DNA from: an uncultured Collinsella sp. | Lineage (GTDB): Bacteria; Actinomycetota; Coriobacteriia; Coriobacteriales; Coriobacteriaceae | Assembly (NCBI GenBank): GCA_958348225.1 | Contig: CATVYG010000003.1 | Coordinates: 15,412 to 79,411 of the forward strand | Reading direction: 5' to 3' | Length of the DNA stretch: 64,000 nt | Shown here: positions 49,161 to 58,151 of the stretch, one piece after another | Layout of the letters: each line of letters opens with the position of its first letter | How positions within the stretch are numbered: position 1 is the first letter of the stretch | Position numbers and translations under genes: made by a program | The notes under the pieces: generated by a model | What the model saw: only the letters and a program-made list of their open reading frames with translations | What the model was told of the DNA's origin: nothing | The model's database searches: none

Positions 49161-51119
49161 ATGGCGATTCGGGCGATGGGGCCGAGCGGACAATACGAGA
49201 CTGGATTGGATGCTGCCGGTGCGGCGCTGCCCGAGCTGCTGGCGCCGGCGGGCGGGCTCGACCAGATGCTTGCGGCCATCGCCGCGGGTGCCGATGCCAT
49301 CTATGCGGGGTTGGGCGGCTTTAACGCCCGTGTGAGCGCTCATGGCTTTACGGATGACGAGTTTGCGCGCGGTTGTGCCGTGGCGCATGCTCATGGCGTG
49401 CGTGTGTACGTAACGCTCAACGTGTTCGTGTTTGACGATGAGTTGTCCGACGCGGTGGCGTTGGGAGCTCATGCACTGGAGCTGGGCGCCGATGCTCTGA
49501 TTGTCGCCGATGCCGGGTTGGCCTGCGCGCTGCGCGCGGCGATTCCCGGGGTCGAGATTCACCTGTCTACGCAGGCGGGCGTTCATAGCGAAGGCGCCGT
49601 GCGGCTTGCCGCCGATGGGCTGGGAGTCGAGCGCGTGACGACGGCACGCGAGCTGGCGGTCGACGAGATTGCGGCGCTATGTGCCACGGGCGTGCCCATC
49701 GAGGTATTCTGCCACGGTGCGATTTGCATCGGCTATTCGGGGGCGTGCGAGTTCTCGGCCCTGCGGCGTGGGCGCTCGGCGATGCGCGGCGACTGCACGC
49801 AGCCGTGCCGTCTGGCGTACGACCTGGTGGACGAGGCGGGGCAGAGCGTTGTCGCCGTCGAGGGAGATCGCCTGCTGTGCCCGCGTGACTATCTGGGTAT
49901 TGCGCATCTGCCCGAGCTTGTAGATGCCGGCGTGGCGTCGCTCAAGATCGAGGGGCGCATGAAGAACCCCGATTACGTATTCAACGTGGTGCGGGTGTGG
50001 CGCCGGGTACTCGATATGCTGCGCGACGGCGCGTGGGACCCCGATGCCGTGGAAGAGCTTGAACGCGAGCTGGGGAGGTCGTTTAACCGTGGGTTTACCG
50101 ATGCGTACCTGCGAGGGCGTTCGGGTGCCGAGCTGATGAGCTTTGAGCGTGCGATTAACCAGGGCGTGCGCGTGGGGCGCTTGGTCGCTGTGGGCCACGA
50201 AGAGGTGACCGTTGAGCTCGACGCCGCCGTGGCGGCGGGTGACATGCTCGAGATCCGGTTTTATCCGGGTGTCGACGCGCGTCCCGATGTGCCCAAGCGC
50301 TGGCCGCAGGTGCCCTGCCCGGTGGATGCCGCAGCGGGGAAGCGCGTCGTCGTGCATTGCAAGCGTAAGGTGGACACGGGCTGCGAGGTGTACCTGATTC
50401 GCAGTGCCGGCGTGTTGGATCAGACGGCGGCAGTGTTGGAGCGCATGCGGGCCGAGGCGGATGCGATTGCGCCCGTTGCGCGTGCCGTTGAGGTGCTGCC
50501 CTTTGAGGACGTTGCGGTGGATGGCGGTGCGTCGACGGAGTTGGTGGAGTGTGCGGTTCCCACTCGCATGGTTTTTGCTTGGCAGCTGATGGATGCCGAC
50601 CCGCGCGGAGAACTCGATTTGTCCGACGCCGTTGTGGTGCTTGACGAGGTGTGCCGCGCGAGTGACGCTGACCGGACCCGCTCACTGATGCAGCGTGCCG
50701 GGCGCGTCGTCTGCCGCAACCTGGGACAGGTGGTGATCGCTCGCGAGCTGGGCGTGACGTTTGACGTGGCGGCGCCGGTGTTCTGCGCGAATCGGGCCAC
50801 GCTTACCTGGCTGCGCGGACTCGGTGCGGGGCGGGTGTACTTGCCGGCCGAGTTGCTCGGCAATGATGCGGAGCGTATTGCCGAACTGGCTGCTGAACCC
50901 GGCGTCTTGGGTCCGGTCGACGCCGACCGTCTCGAGCTTATGGTGTGCGAGCACTGCCTGCTGACTGCCGAGGGCGTCTGCGCCACCGATGCGACGGGAC
51001 GGGTCTGTTGCCGCGACTGCTTGCGTCGTCGGCAGGTACGCTATCTGGTCGAGCGTGACGGTACACGTCTGCCAGTTGTCATTGACGCATGCGGCAGGAC
51101 GAGGATTTTCCTGTCGTAG
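49161..51119 (+). CDS. U32-family protein (RlhA-like), second copy
   Basis: 652 aa. U32 domain with LPELLAPAGGLDQMLAAIAAGAD and the Cys cluster CHGAICIGYSGAC ... GDCTQPCRLAYD at about residues 180-225, expected to hold an iron-sulfur cluster. The C-terminal part contains another Cys set, CEHCLLTAEGVCATDATGRVCCRDC. Size is close to E. coli RlhA, which hydroxylates 23S rRNA C2501. The ATG at 49161 follows AAGGAG. It is divergent from the PBP gene. Clearly paralogous to the 830-aa U32 gene at 1271-3763. Confidence 0.87.
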   Translation: MAIRAMGPSGQYETGLDAAGAALPELLAPAGGLDQMLAAIAAGADAIYAGLGGFNARVSAHGFTDDEFARGCAVAHAHGVRVYVTLNVFVFDDELSDAVALGAHALELGADALIVADAGLACALRAAIPGVEIHLSTQAGVHSEGAVRLAADGLGVERVTTARELAVDEIAALCATGVPIEVFCHGAICIGYSGACEFSALRRGRSAMRGDCTQPCRLAYDLVDEAGQSVVAVEGDRLLCPRDYLGIAHLPELVDAGVASLKIEGRMKNPDYVFNVVRVWRRVLDMLRDGAWDPDAVEELERELGRSFNRGFTDAYLRGRSGAELMSFERAINQGVRVGRLVAVGHEEVTVELDAAVAAGDMLEIRFYPGVDARPDVPKRWPQVPCPVDAAAGKRVVVHCKRKVDTGCEVYLIRSAGVLDQTAAVLERMRAEADAIAPVARAVEVLPFEDVAVDGGASTELVECAVPTRMVFAWQLMDADPRGELDLSDAVVVLDEVCRASDADRTRSLMQRAGRVVCRNLGQVVIARELGVTFDVAAPVFCANRATLTWLRGLGAGRVYLPAELLGNDAERIAELAAEPGVLGPVDADRLELMVCEHCLLTAEGVCATDATGRVCCRDCLRRRQVRYLVERDGTRLPVVIDACGRTRIFLS

Positions 51120-51215
51120 GTGCCGCGTCGCGTCAGTTTGTTATCATATGAGAGTTTATGGACTTCCAGCACCGCCGTTTTCGGCGAGGGTGCTATAGCA
51201 AAAGGAGGATACCCA

Positions 51216-52427
51216 ATGCTGTCTGTTGACGAGCAAATGCGTATCATCACCTCGGGCGCTGCCCAAATCGTCCCCGAGGCCGACCTTCGCAAGAAGCTTG
51301 AGAAGGGCGAGCCCCTCAACATCAAGCTCGGCGTCGACCCCACCAGCCCCGACCTGCACCTGGGCCACGCCGTGCCCCTGCGCAAGATGCGTCAGTTCCA
51401 GGACCTGGGCCACAACGTCACCCTCATCATCGGCAACGGCACCGCGTTGATTGGCGACCCTTCGGGCAAGAATTCCACCCGTCCGCAGCTTTCGCAGGAG
51501 CAGATCGAGGCCAATGCCGAGACCTATGTGAGCCAGGCCATGAAGATCCTGGATCCCGAGAAGACCACCATCGTGCACAACGGTGACTGGATCTTGTCGA
51601 TGGACCTGGCCGGCCTGCTGCAGGTGTGCTCCAAGTTCACCGTCGCCCGCATCCTTGAGCGCGACGACTTTACCAAGCGCTACCAGTCTCAGACGCCGAT
51701 CGCCCTGCACGAGTTCCTGTACCCCGTGATGCAGGCCTTTGACTCCGTGCAGATCAAGGCCGACGTCGAGATGGGCGGCACCGACCAGCTCTTCAACCTG
51801 CTCGCCGGCCGCGAGCTCATGGAGAAGATGGGCATGGAGCCGCAGATCGCGCTCACCATGCCGCTGCTCGAGGGCACTGACGGCGTGCGCAAGATGTCCA
51901 AGTCATACGGCAACTACATCGGCCTGACCGACGCTCCCAAGGACATGTTCGGCAAGACCATGTCCATCCCCGACGAGATGATCGGCAAGTACTATCGCCT
52001 GGCGAGCTCGCTCACCCCGGCCGAGGTCGACAAGATCGACGCCGCCCTGGCCGACGGCTCTGCCGATCCCTATGAGCTCAAGCGCGCTCTGGGCCGCGAC
52101 CTGTGCGACACCTACCACGGCGCCGGCGCCGGCGACGAGGCTCAGGCCGAGTTCGACCGCGTATTCAAGGAGGGCCAGCTCGCCGACTTCCCCGAGAAGC
52201 ACGTTGAGCTGACCGTCAACGACGAGGGCCAGATCTACCTCGCCGGCCTGCTCAAGGACCTGGGCCTTTCGGCGAGCGCCGGCCAGGCTCGTCGCGATAT
52301 CGACGGCGGTGGCGTCAAGATCAACGGCAAGGCCGTGGCTCCCAAGAGCTATAACATCGATCCCAGCGCCCTCAAGCTGGGCGACACCCTCTCCGTAGGC
52401 AAGCGCAAGGGCTTTAAGTTGGTTTAG
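51216..52427 (+). CDS. tyrS: Tyrosyl-tRNA synthetase
   Basis: 403 aa, class I. HIGH-like HLGH at residues 48-51; KMSKS near 226-230. The C-terminal S4 RNA-binding domain (LSASAGQARRDIDGGGVKINGKAV) is present. ATG follows AAAGGAGG. The short leader (about 96 bp) shows no T-box-like structure. Confidence 0.97.
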   Translation: MLSVDEQMRIITSGAAQIVPEADLRKKLEKGEPLNIKLGVDPTSPDLHLGHAVPLRKMRQFQDLGHNVTLIIGNGTALIGDPSGKNSTRPQLSQEQIEANAETYVSQAMKILDPEKTTIVHNGDWILSMDLAGLLQVCSKFTVARILERDDFTKRYQSQTPIALHEFLYPVMQAFDSVQIKADVEMGGTDQLFNLLAGRELMEKMGMEPQIALTMPLLEGTDGVRKMSKSYGNYIGLTDAPKDMFGKTMSIPDEMIGKYYRLASSLTPAEVDKIDAALADGSADPYELKRALGRDLCDTYHGAGAGDEAQAEFDRVFKEGQLADFPEKHVELTVNDEGQIYLAGLLKDLGLSASAGQARRDIDGGGVKINGKAVAPKSYNIDPSALKLGDTLSVGKRKGFKLV

Positions 52428-52566
52428 TTACGCGGTTTCACCAAACCGCGTAACGACTCGACGCTGCGCGGGCCGCATTTGGACAATCTGACGTTCAACT
52501 TCAAGGGCGCGACCAGAAGGTCAGCGCCCTTTCGTTTCACGTCACCTTGTCTCAAATGCGGCCCGC
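52427..52566. repeat. Nested palindromes and terminator downstream of tyrS
   Basis: Three structures are stacked. GTTACGCGGTTT-CACC-AAACCGCGTAAC at 52427-52454 starts on the tyrS stop codon's last base. A 20-bp imperfect pair at 52468-52486 and 52547-52566 (GCGGGCCGCATTTG / CAAATGCGGCCCGC) encloses a terminator-like hairpin AGGGCGC-GACC / GGTC-GCGCCCT-TTCG at 52504-52533. No gene. The last hairpin is probably the tyrS terminator. Confidence 0.75.
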
Positions 52567-52602
52567 TCGCTGTCGTTGCCAAAACATCGGCGCTTCCGTG
52601 GT

Positions 52603-52655
52603 TGGCACTTGGGGACGTTCCTTTTGTGCCGGCACTTTGGGACACTCCTTGTCAT
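52603..52655. repeat. Dispersed GGGGACGTTCC-type intergenic repeat, copy 1
   Basis: GGCACTTGGGGACGTTCC ... TTTGTGCC, then GGCACTTTGGGACACTCC. The core recurs at 55611-55710 and, degenerate, near 54640. GGCAC and GTGCC pair into a short hairpin. Confidence 0.7.
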
Positions 52656-52757
52656 TGGTGCAAAGTAACCTGCCCCCATTGCGCCAAGCGGCGTGTGCCG
52701 TTAAGCGGAGAGGCGTATTGTTGACCCATCGTTTGGGCATACAATGGCTATTAGTTT

Positions 52758-52793
52758 GCTGCGGTGAAGGTCTGTCCGCTCCGCAGCTTTTTT
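52758..52793 (+). terminator. Terminator/attenuator-like hairpin in the ade leader
   Basis: GCTGCGG (52758-52764) / CCGCAGC (52781-52787) followed by TTTTTT, only 10 bp before the ade ribosome site. A -10-like TACAAT lies just upstream (about 52740), so transcripts started there would meet a terminator before the gene. It may be an attenuator or simply the end of upstream transcription. Confidence 0.65.
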
Positions 52794-52813
52794 CTACGGT
52801 TAAAGGAGTATGT

Positions 52814-54634
52814 ATGTCCGTTGAGGTCATGAGGTCTGTGATCGAGGCCGCCGAGGGGCGCGTGCCCGTCGACACGCTGTTTACCAATGCGCAGATTGTT
52901 GACGTGTATGGCCAGCGTGTGGCGCCCGGTAGCGTTGCCGTCAAGGACGGTGTAATCGTCGGCGTGCTCTACGATGGTCGCGACGATGCCGCTGGCACCT
53001 ACGAGGCAACTGAGGTCATCGACTGCCAGGGTCGCTATCTCGCTCCCGGTTTTATTGACGGGCATCTGCATATCGAGTCTTCGAACATCCGTCCCGCCGA
53101 GTATGCTCGCATGGCCGCGACGCGCGGTACTACCACTGCCATTGCCGACAGCCACGAGATTGCCAATGTTGCCGGTCTCGACGGCTTGCGCTTTATGATC
53201 GAGGATGGCCGCCGCGCACCCATCTCCATCAAGTACATGATGCCTTCGTGCGTGCCCGCGCTGCCCGACGAGCAGGCCGGTGCCGTTATTTCGGCTGCCG
53301 ATATGCAGGCGTTTTTTGCCGAGCATCCGGGCGATGTTTTTGGTCTGGGCGAAATGATGAACTTGCCGGGCGTCTTTATGGCCGACCCCGAGACTTGCGC
53401 TCGCATCGATGCTGCCAACCAGACGCCGTCCAAGCAGGTTGACGGCCACGCGCCGCTCGTTGCCGGCAAGGACCTCAACGCCTATGCCGCGGCGGGTATT
53501 ATCGCCGACCACGAGTCGACGATTCCCGAGGAGGCGCTCGATAAACTGTCCCGCGGCATGTATGTGATGCTGCGTGAGGGCACGTGCAGCCACGATCTGG
53601 CCAATTTGTCCCCGATGCTGCTGGAAAACCCCGCCCGCGCCCGCCGCTGCTGCTTTGCGACCGACGACCGCGCTCCCTCCGACGCGCTTTCGACCGGCAT
53701 GATCGACAATGCCTGCCGCGTGGCCATCGAGGCTGGCGTCGACCCGGTGGTCGCCATCTCCATGGCGTCCCTTTCCACGGCTGAGGCATTTGGCCTGGAC
53801 CACGGCTGTCGCGACCCGCATGAGCTCCGCGGCGCGATCGCCCCAGGCAAGCGTGCCGACCTGCTGGTGCTCAACGACCTGACGTTTGCCACAGCTCCGC
53901 ATCGCGTGTATGCCGCCGGTGCCCTGGTGGCGCAGGATGGCACCTTTGTGGGCGAGGTCGCGCCCGAGACGGCCGAGGTCGCAGCCCTTGCCGATGAGCT
54001 GCGCGCTTCCGTTAAGCTGCCGAAGCTTTCGCTCGACGTGTTTGACTATGCCTTTAAGCCGGGCGAGGCCGTTATCGATGTCATCCCGGGTATGGCTATC
54101 ACGGGTATGGCCCGCCCCGAGAGCGCCGAGGACTTGCGCCGCATTATGCTGATCGAGCGCCATGGCCGTGGCGTGTCGCTGCAGGCCGAGGGCGCCGATG
54201 GCGACGGCCCCGCTGGCCTGGGCCTGGTCGGCAAGCATATCGGTCGCGGCTGGGTGCGCGGTTTCACCATCACCGGTGGTGCCATTGCCTCCACGATCGG
54301 CCACGACTCGCACAACGTGTGCGTGGTGGGCGATAACGCTGCCGATATGATGGCTGCCGTTGAGGCCGTGGGCCAGGGTGGTCACGTGCTGGTGCGTAAC
54401 GGCGAGGTCGTGGCGCGCATTCCGCTGGCGCTCGGTGGCCTGATGAGCGAAGGCACGGCCGAGGACGTTGCCGCGCAGCACGACGACTTTATGGTCAAGG
54501 CGCGCGCCATGGGTATTGAGCCGCCGCTCGACCCCATCATGGGCATCATCTTCCTGCCCCTGCCGGTCATCCCGACGCTCCGCATCCGCCCCGAGGGCAT
54601 GTTCGACGTCACAACCTTCACCTACGCCGACTAG
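52814..54634 (+). CDS. ade: Adenine deaminase
   Basis: 606 aa. Converts adenine to hypoxanthine plus ammonia. Amidohydrolase metal motif PGFIDGHLHIESS near residue 78, DSHEIANVAG near 115, VDGHAPLVAG near 205, and the C-terminal block EGTAEDVAAQHDDF typical of Ade. ATG at 52814, ribosome site AAAGGAG. Functionally it could feed the purine breakdown genes further upstream in the window, though it is 20 kb away from them. Confidence 0.93.
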   Translation: MSVEVMRSVIEAAEGRVPVDTLFTNAQIVDVYGQRVAPGSVAVKDGVIVGVLYDGRDDAAGTYEATEVIDCQGRYLAPGFIDGHLHIESSNIRPAEYARMAATRGTTTAIADSHEIANVAGLDGLRFMIEDGRRAPISIKYMMPSCVPALPDEQAGAVISAADMQAFFAEHPGDVFGLGEMMNLPGVFMADPETCARIDAANQTPSKQVDGHAPLVAGKDLNAYAAAGIIADHESTIPEEALDKLSRGMYVMLREGTCSHDLANLSPMLLENPARARRCCFATDDRAPSDALSTGMIDNACRVAIEAGVDPVVAISMASLSTAEAFGLDHGCRDPHELRGAIAPGKRADLLVLNDLTFATAPHRVYAAGALVAQDGTFVGEVAPETAEVAALADELRASVKLPKLSLDVFDYAFKPGEAVIDVIPGMAITGMARPESAEDLRRIMLIERHGRGVSLQAEGADGDGPAGLGLVGKHIGRGWVRGFTITGGAIASTIGHDSHNVCVVGDNAADMMAAVEAVGQGGHVLVRNGEVVARIPLALGGLMSEGTAEDVAAQHDDFMVKARAMGIEPPLDPIMGIIFLPLPVIPTLRIRPEGMFDVTTFTYAD

Positions 54635-54746
54635 TCATCGGGGACGCTCTTTGGCGGGCTGCCTGACGCCGCGACCGTAGGACCTCTGGCATGTGTGAGC
54701 TATTTGCCAGGTCCTTGTAACGTTTACGCCCGCGGAGTCTTATTTG

Positions 54747-54811
54747 AGCTCCCTTTGGGTACGTTGGAATCGGATACACGTTCGATTCCAACAAGCCCGA
54801 AGGGAGCTTTT
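54747..54811. promoter_or_regulatory. Leader hairpin covering the ribosome site of a HAD phosphatase gene
   Basis: Outer stem AGCTCCCTT (54747-54755) / AAGGGAGCT (54800-54808), GGG/CCC, and inner stem TTGGAATCG (54764-54772) / CGATTCCAA (54783-54791). The outer right arm is the Shine-Dalgarno AAGGGAG of the gene starting at 54814, so the structure would hide it. It may also serve as a terminator (TTTT follows). Confidence 0.75.
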
Positions 54812-54813
54812 CC

Positions 54814-55608
54814 ATGTTTAAACTGATTGCATCCGATATGGACGGCACACTGCTTGACGAAAACGGCCAGGTGCCTCCCGAGACCTACGAACTGATTCTG
54901 GCGCTACACGAGCATGGCGTGCATTTCGCCGCATCGTCAGGTCGTCGCTACGATCGCCTGTGCGAGTTCTTTGCGCCCGTTCGCGACAAGATGGACTTTG
55001 TCGCCGCTAACGGCGCCCAGGTCTACGCCGACGGTAAGATGGTAGACCGTGAGGTGTATTCCCACCTAGCGATTCGAAGGCTCGCCCAAGCCGTCAGGAC
55101 GTTTCCCAATCTGCATCTTGCGCTATTTGATCGAACCAAGTCCTTCCTGCTCGATGACGAGTGCAAGTTCGTGCGTGAGGTCGATAAGGACCTTCCCAAT
55201 GCCGAGCGCATTTGGGAGCTGCCCGATCCCAGCGTAAATATCATCAAAGCGAGTATCTTTTGCGACGACAGTGCGGTTATGGACAGCGCGTACGTGCTAC
55301 AGCGCGAACTTGGTCAGCTCTTTACTTTTGCACCTTCGGGCAACGCGTGGATCGATGCCATGCAGCCTGGTGTGTCGAAGGCCTCGGGTATCGCGCAGCT
55401 CGCGGAGCATTACGGCATTGGTCGCGACGAGGTCATGGCGTTTGGCGACTCGATGAACGACTACGAGATCATTCGCTTTGTCGGCACGGGCTGCGCGATG
55501 GAAAACGCGCGCCCCGCGCTTAAAGCGGTGGCCGATCGCGTGGTGGGTTGTAACCGCGACCACGCCGTCCAGCAGGAGCTCCGTCGCGTGCTGGAGAGTC
55601 TCTCCTAA
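54814..55608 (+). CDS. HAD-superfamily (Cof-type) phosphatase
   Basis: 264 aa. Motif I DMDGTLLDENG at residues 9-19, Ser/Thr motif II SSGRRYDR near 46, and motif IV GDSMNDYEII near 210. Cof-type enzymes dephosphorylate sugar phosphates, flavin precursors or pyridoxal phosphate. Convergent with a second Cof-type gene at 55727-56569. Ribosome site sits in the stem described above. Substrate unknown. Confidence 0.87.
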   Translation: MFKLIASDMDGTLLDENGQVPPETYELILALHEHGVHFAASSGRRYDRLCEFFAPVRDKMDFVAANGAQVYADGKMVDREVYSHLAIRRLAQAVRTFPNLHLALFDRTKSFLLDDECKFVREVDKDLPNAERIWELPDPSVNIIKASIFCDDSAVMDSAYVLQRELGQLFTFAPSGNAWIDAMQPGVSKASGIAQLAEHYGIGRDEVMAFGDSMNDYEIIRFVGTGCAMENARPALKAVADRVVGCNRDHAVQQELRRVLESLS

Positions 55609-55610
55609 TC

Positions 55611-55710
55611 CGGCAGATGGGGACGTTCCTTTTCTGCCGACAGTGGGGGACAGTCCTTGCAGCTTTTTGCGAAGAGTGTCCCCAACGACTAGTCGTTTAA
55701 GAACGTCCCC
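55611..55710. repeat. Dispersed GGGGACGTTCC-type intergenic repeat, copy 2
   Basis: CGGCAGA/TCTGCCG hairpin at 55611-55639. GGGGACGTTC (55619-55628) pairs with GAACGTCCCC (55701-55710), and inner GGGGACA pairs with TGTCCCC. It lies between two convergent phosphatase genes and may act as their terminator. Confidence 0.75.
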
Positions 55711-55726
55711 AATGACTGACCAATGA

Positions 55727-56569
55727 CTAGGCAAGGGCGGCCATGATGGTGCGGGCGACGCCGTCGTGGTCGTTGTCGTATTCGGTGATGGCGTCGGCGG
55801 CCTCGCGGTCTTCGGACTCGGCGTTGATCATGGCCATGCCGTGGCCCGCTGCCTGCAGCATGGGGATGTCGTTGATGTTGTCGCCGAACGCCCAGGCGTC
55901 GGCGAGACGCTCGCCCAGGTATTCGCATAGCCACGTGAGGGCCGTCCCCTTGGTGGCGCCCTCGCCCATGACCTCGATATTCATGGCGTACGAACGCGTG
56001 ACCTCAATGCCTCCGAGCGTGTCGAGCGCCGTCGCGATGGCGTCGCGATCGGCCGGGTTGTGCCAGTACATGGCGATACGTTCGAGCGTCTCGACCTCGT
56101 CGATCTTGCTGTCGATATCCATGTCGATCGGCGTTCGTGTGCGCTTGAGTGAAGCCGCGATGTGGGGGTCACCGCCGCAGAACTCATCCAGGCGCCCGTA
56201 TAGCGAGCGGGGGAGGAAGCACTGTCCATCCGCGAAGATATCGAAGGTCACATCGTGGCCGGCGGCAATGCGATGGATGCGGTGGGCAATGCCGCAATCG
56301 AGCGGTCGGCTCAAAATGCGCGTAGCACGTGAGGTGTCGGTGGGCGTATCTTCGTCGAGCCGCCAGACGCTGGCGCCGTTGGCGCAGACCGCGTAGTGCA
56401 CGGCGGGATGGGCGAGAATGGGCTCAAAGATGCCCGACAGCGGGCGCCCCGTGCAGGGAACAAACTCGATGCCACGACGTGCGAGCTCGTCGAGCATTGC
56501 CCAAGTGGCGTCGCTCATCTGCTTATCGCTCGTCAGCAGCGTCCCATCCATATCGGAAAACACAATCAT
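55727..56569 (-). CDS. HAD-superfamily (Cof-type) phosphatase, second
   Basis: 280 aa. Motif I SDMDGTLLTSDKQ at 5-17, CTGRPLSG motif II near 40, and GDNINDIPML motif IV near 230. Similar fold to the convergent gene but low identity. It lies downstream of citrate synthase, separated by a terminator, so it has its own promoter. Substrate unknown. Confidence 0.87.
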   Translation of the reverse strand: MIVFSDMDGTLLTSDKQMSDATWAMLDELARRGIEFVPCTGRPLSGIFEPILAHPAVHYAVCANGASVWRLDEDTPTDTSRATRILSRPLDCGIAHRIHRIAAGHDVTFDIFADGQCFLPRSLYGRLDEFCGGDPHIAASLKRTRTPIDMDIDSKIDEVETLERIAMYWHNPADRDAIATALDTLGGIEVTRSYAMNIEVMGEGATKGTALTWLCEYLGERLADAWAFGDNINDIPMLQAAGHGMAMINAESEDREAADAITEYDNDHDGVARTIMAALA

Positions 56570-56596
56570 TCGTTGCGATCCTTTCTACTGGCATAA

Positions 56597-56630
56597 AAAG
56601 TGTGGCCAAGGGCTTGGGTCCCTGGCCACG
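56597..56630 (-). terminator. Terminator after gltA
   Basis: GTGGCCA / TGGCCAC with GGG/CCC inner pairs; on the reverse strand it is followed by ACTTTTT. Confidence 0.8.
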
Positions 56631-56655
56631 CTCGAGTTCTATAACGGTCCGCGTC

Positions 56656-58074
56656 CTAGCGGTCAGCGAGCGGCTTGTACTCCAGCGGCTCGATCACCGG
56701 ACGATAGGCCGGGCGAATAATACGGTGCGCGCAGAAGAGCTCTTCCATGCGGTGCGCAGACCAGCCGGCCATGCGGGCGACGGCGAACAGCGGCGTAAAG
56801 AGCGTCTCGGGCACGCCGAGCATCTTGTAGATAAAGCCCGTGTACAGGTCGATGTTGGCACAGATGGGCTTGGTCATGCCGTGATCGCGCATCACTTGCG
56901 GGGCCAGGCGCTCGATGCGCTCGATGAGCGCGAACTCCTCGCCCAGGTCCTTCTTGGCGGCAAGCGTGCGCGCGTAACGACGGCACACCTCGGCACGCGG
57001 GTCGCTCAGCGTGTAGACGGCGTGGCCCATACCGTAGATGAGACCCGTGCCGTCGAAGGCCTGCTTGTCGAGGATCTTGCCCAGGTAGGCTGCGACCTCG
57101 TCCTCGTCCTCCCAATTGGAGACATGCGCGCGGATGTCCTCGTGCATGGAGACAACCTTGGCGTTGGCGCCACCGTGGCGCGGGCCCTTGAGCGAGCCGA
57201 TAGCCGCGGCGTAGGCGGAATACGGGTCGGTGGCCGAAGACGACAGCACGCGGCAAGCGAAGGTGGAGTTGTTGCCGCCGCCGTGCTCGGCATGCAGCAT
57301 GAGCATAACGTCGAGCAGCATCGCCTCATCGCGGGTGAACGCCATGCCGCCGCGCAGGACCTGTAGGATGGTCTCGGCGGTGGAGAGACCGGGCGTAGGG
57401 TGCGGCACGTGAACCTCGGAGCCGCGAAGCTTGGCGACCGAGGCCATGTGTGCGAAGGCGGCGATGCGCGGGAGACGTGCGAGCATGGAAATGGCGACGT
57501 CGATTTCGTGCTCAGGCGTGATCACGTCTGGTTCGGCATCGAAGGCGTAGAGCAGCAGTACGGCGCGCTGGAGCACGTTCATGATGCTCGACGACACCGT
57601 GGTCATAGGGAACTCTTTAACGTACTCGTCGCTCAGATGTCTAAAGGCGCCCAGGCGCTCGCAAAAGCCGTCGAGCTCTTCCTTGTTGGGCAGCGAGCCC
57701 GTGATAAGCAGATAGGCGACTTCTTCGTAGCCGTAGCGATTCTCGGCCTGGGCATTGTTGACCAGATCCTCGATGCTGTAGCCGCGAAGCGTGAGCTTGC
57801 CCTGATCGGGCACGACCTTTCCGTCGACCTTGTTGTAGCCGTGCACATCCGAGATACGAGTGAGGCCCGCGACCACGCCCGAGCCGTCGGCATTGCGCAG
57901 GCCGCGCTTGACATTGTGCTCTTCGAACAAGCCCTCGTCATAAGGGTCGGTCGGCAGGCCGTGGTAGAGGCTTTCGCTCTCAGACGAAATCTGGCGGCTT
58001 GCTTCGTAATCCAGAACCAGTCGGCTCAAGTGGTCATCGAAGCGGTAATAGATTTTCTTGGCGTCGTAGGCCAT
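56656..58074 (-). CDS. gltA: Citrate synthase
   Basis: 472 aa, condenses oxaloacetate with acetyl-CoA. Active-site segments are LHAEHGGGNNSTF (His near 262), GMGHAVYTLSDPRA (His near 335) and ANIDLYTGFIYKMLG (Asp near 397). The N-terminal extension of about 60 aa is longer than in minimal enzymes. No other citric-acid-cycle gene is adjacent, which fits a partial, glutamate-forming route in a fermenter. The ribosome site GAGAGGAG precedes ATG. Confidence 0.95.
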   Translation of the reverse strand: MAYDAKKIYYRFDDHLSRLVLDYEASRQISSESESLYHGLPTDPYDEGLFEEHNVKRGLRNADGSGVVAGLTRISDVHGYNKVDGKVVPDQGKLTLRGYSIEDLVNNAQAENRYGYEEVAYLLITGSLPNKEELDGFCERLGAFRHLSDEYVKEFPMTTVSSSIMNVLQRAVLLLYAFDAEPDVITPEHEIDVAISMLARLPRIAAFAHMASVAKLRGSEVHVPHPTPGLSTAETILQVLRGGMAFTRDEAMLLDVMLMLHAEHGGGNNSTFACRVLSSSATDPYSAYAAAIGSLKGPRHGGANAKVVSMHEDIRAHVSNWEDEDEVAAYLGKILDKQAFDGTGLIYGMGHAVYTLSDPRAEVCRRYARTLAAKKDLGEEFALIERIERLAPQVMRDHGMTKPICANIDLYTGFIYKMLGVPETLFTPLFAVARMAGWSAHRMEELFCAHRIIRPAYRPVIEPLEYKPLADR

Positions 58075-58151
58075 GCGCGCTCCTCTCCGGGCCGCATCGG
58101 GGTGGCTTGCATGGGCATGCGCGCGTCAGGCTATCCCCAGCGGCTTGTTCG

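Noticed and set aside
51120..51215. T-box leader for tyrS
   Set aside because: The leader is under 100 bp and lacks the T-box sequence, specifier loop and antiterminator.
52700..52813. Purine riboswitch before adenine deaminase
   Set aside because: The leader is too short and lacks the three-way-junction core; only a simple terminator hairpin is seen.
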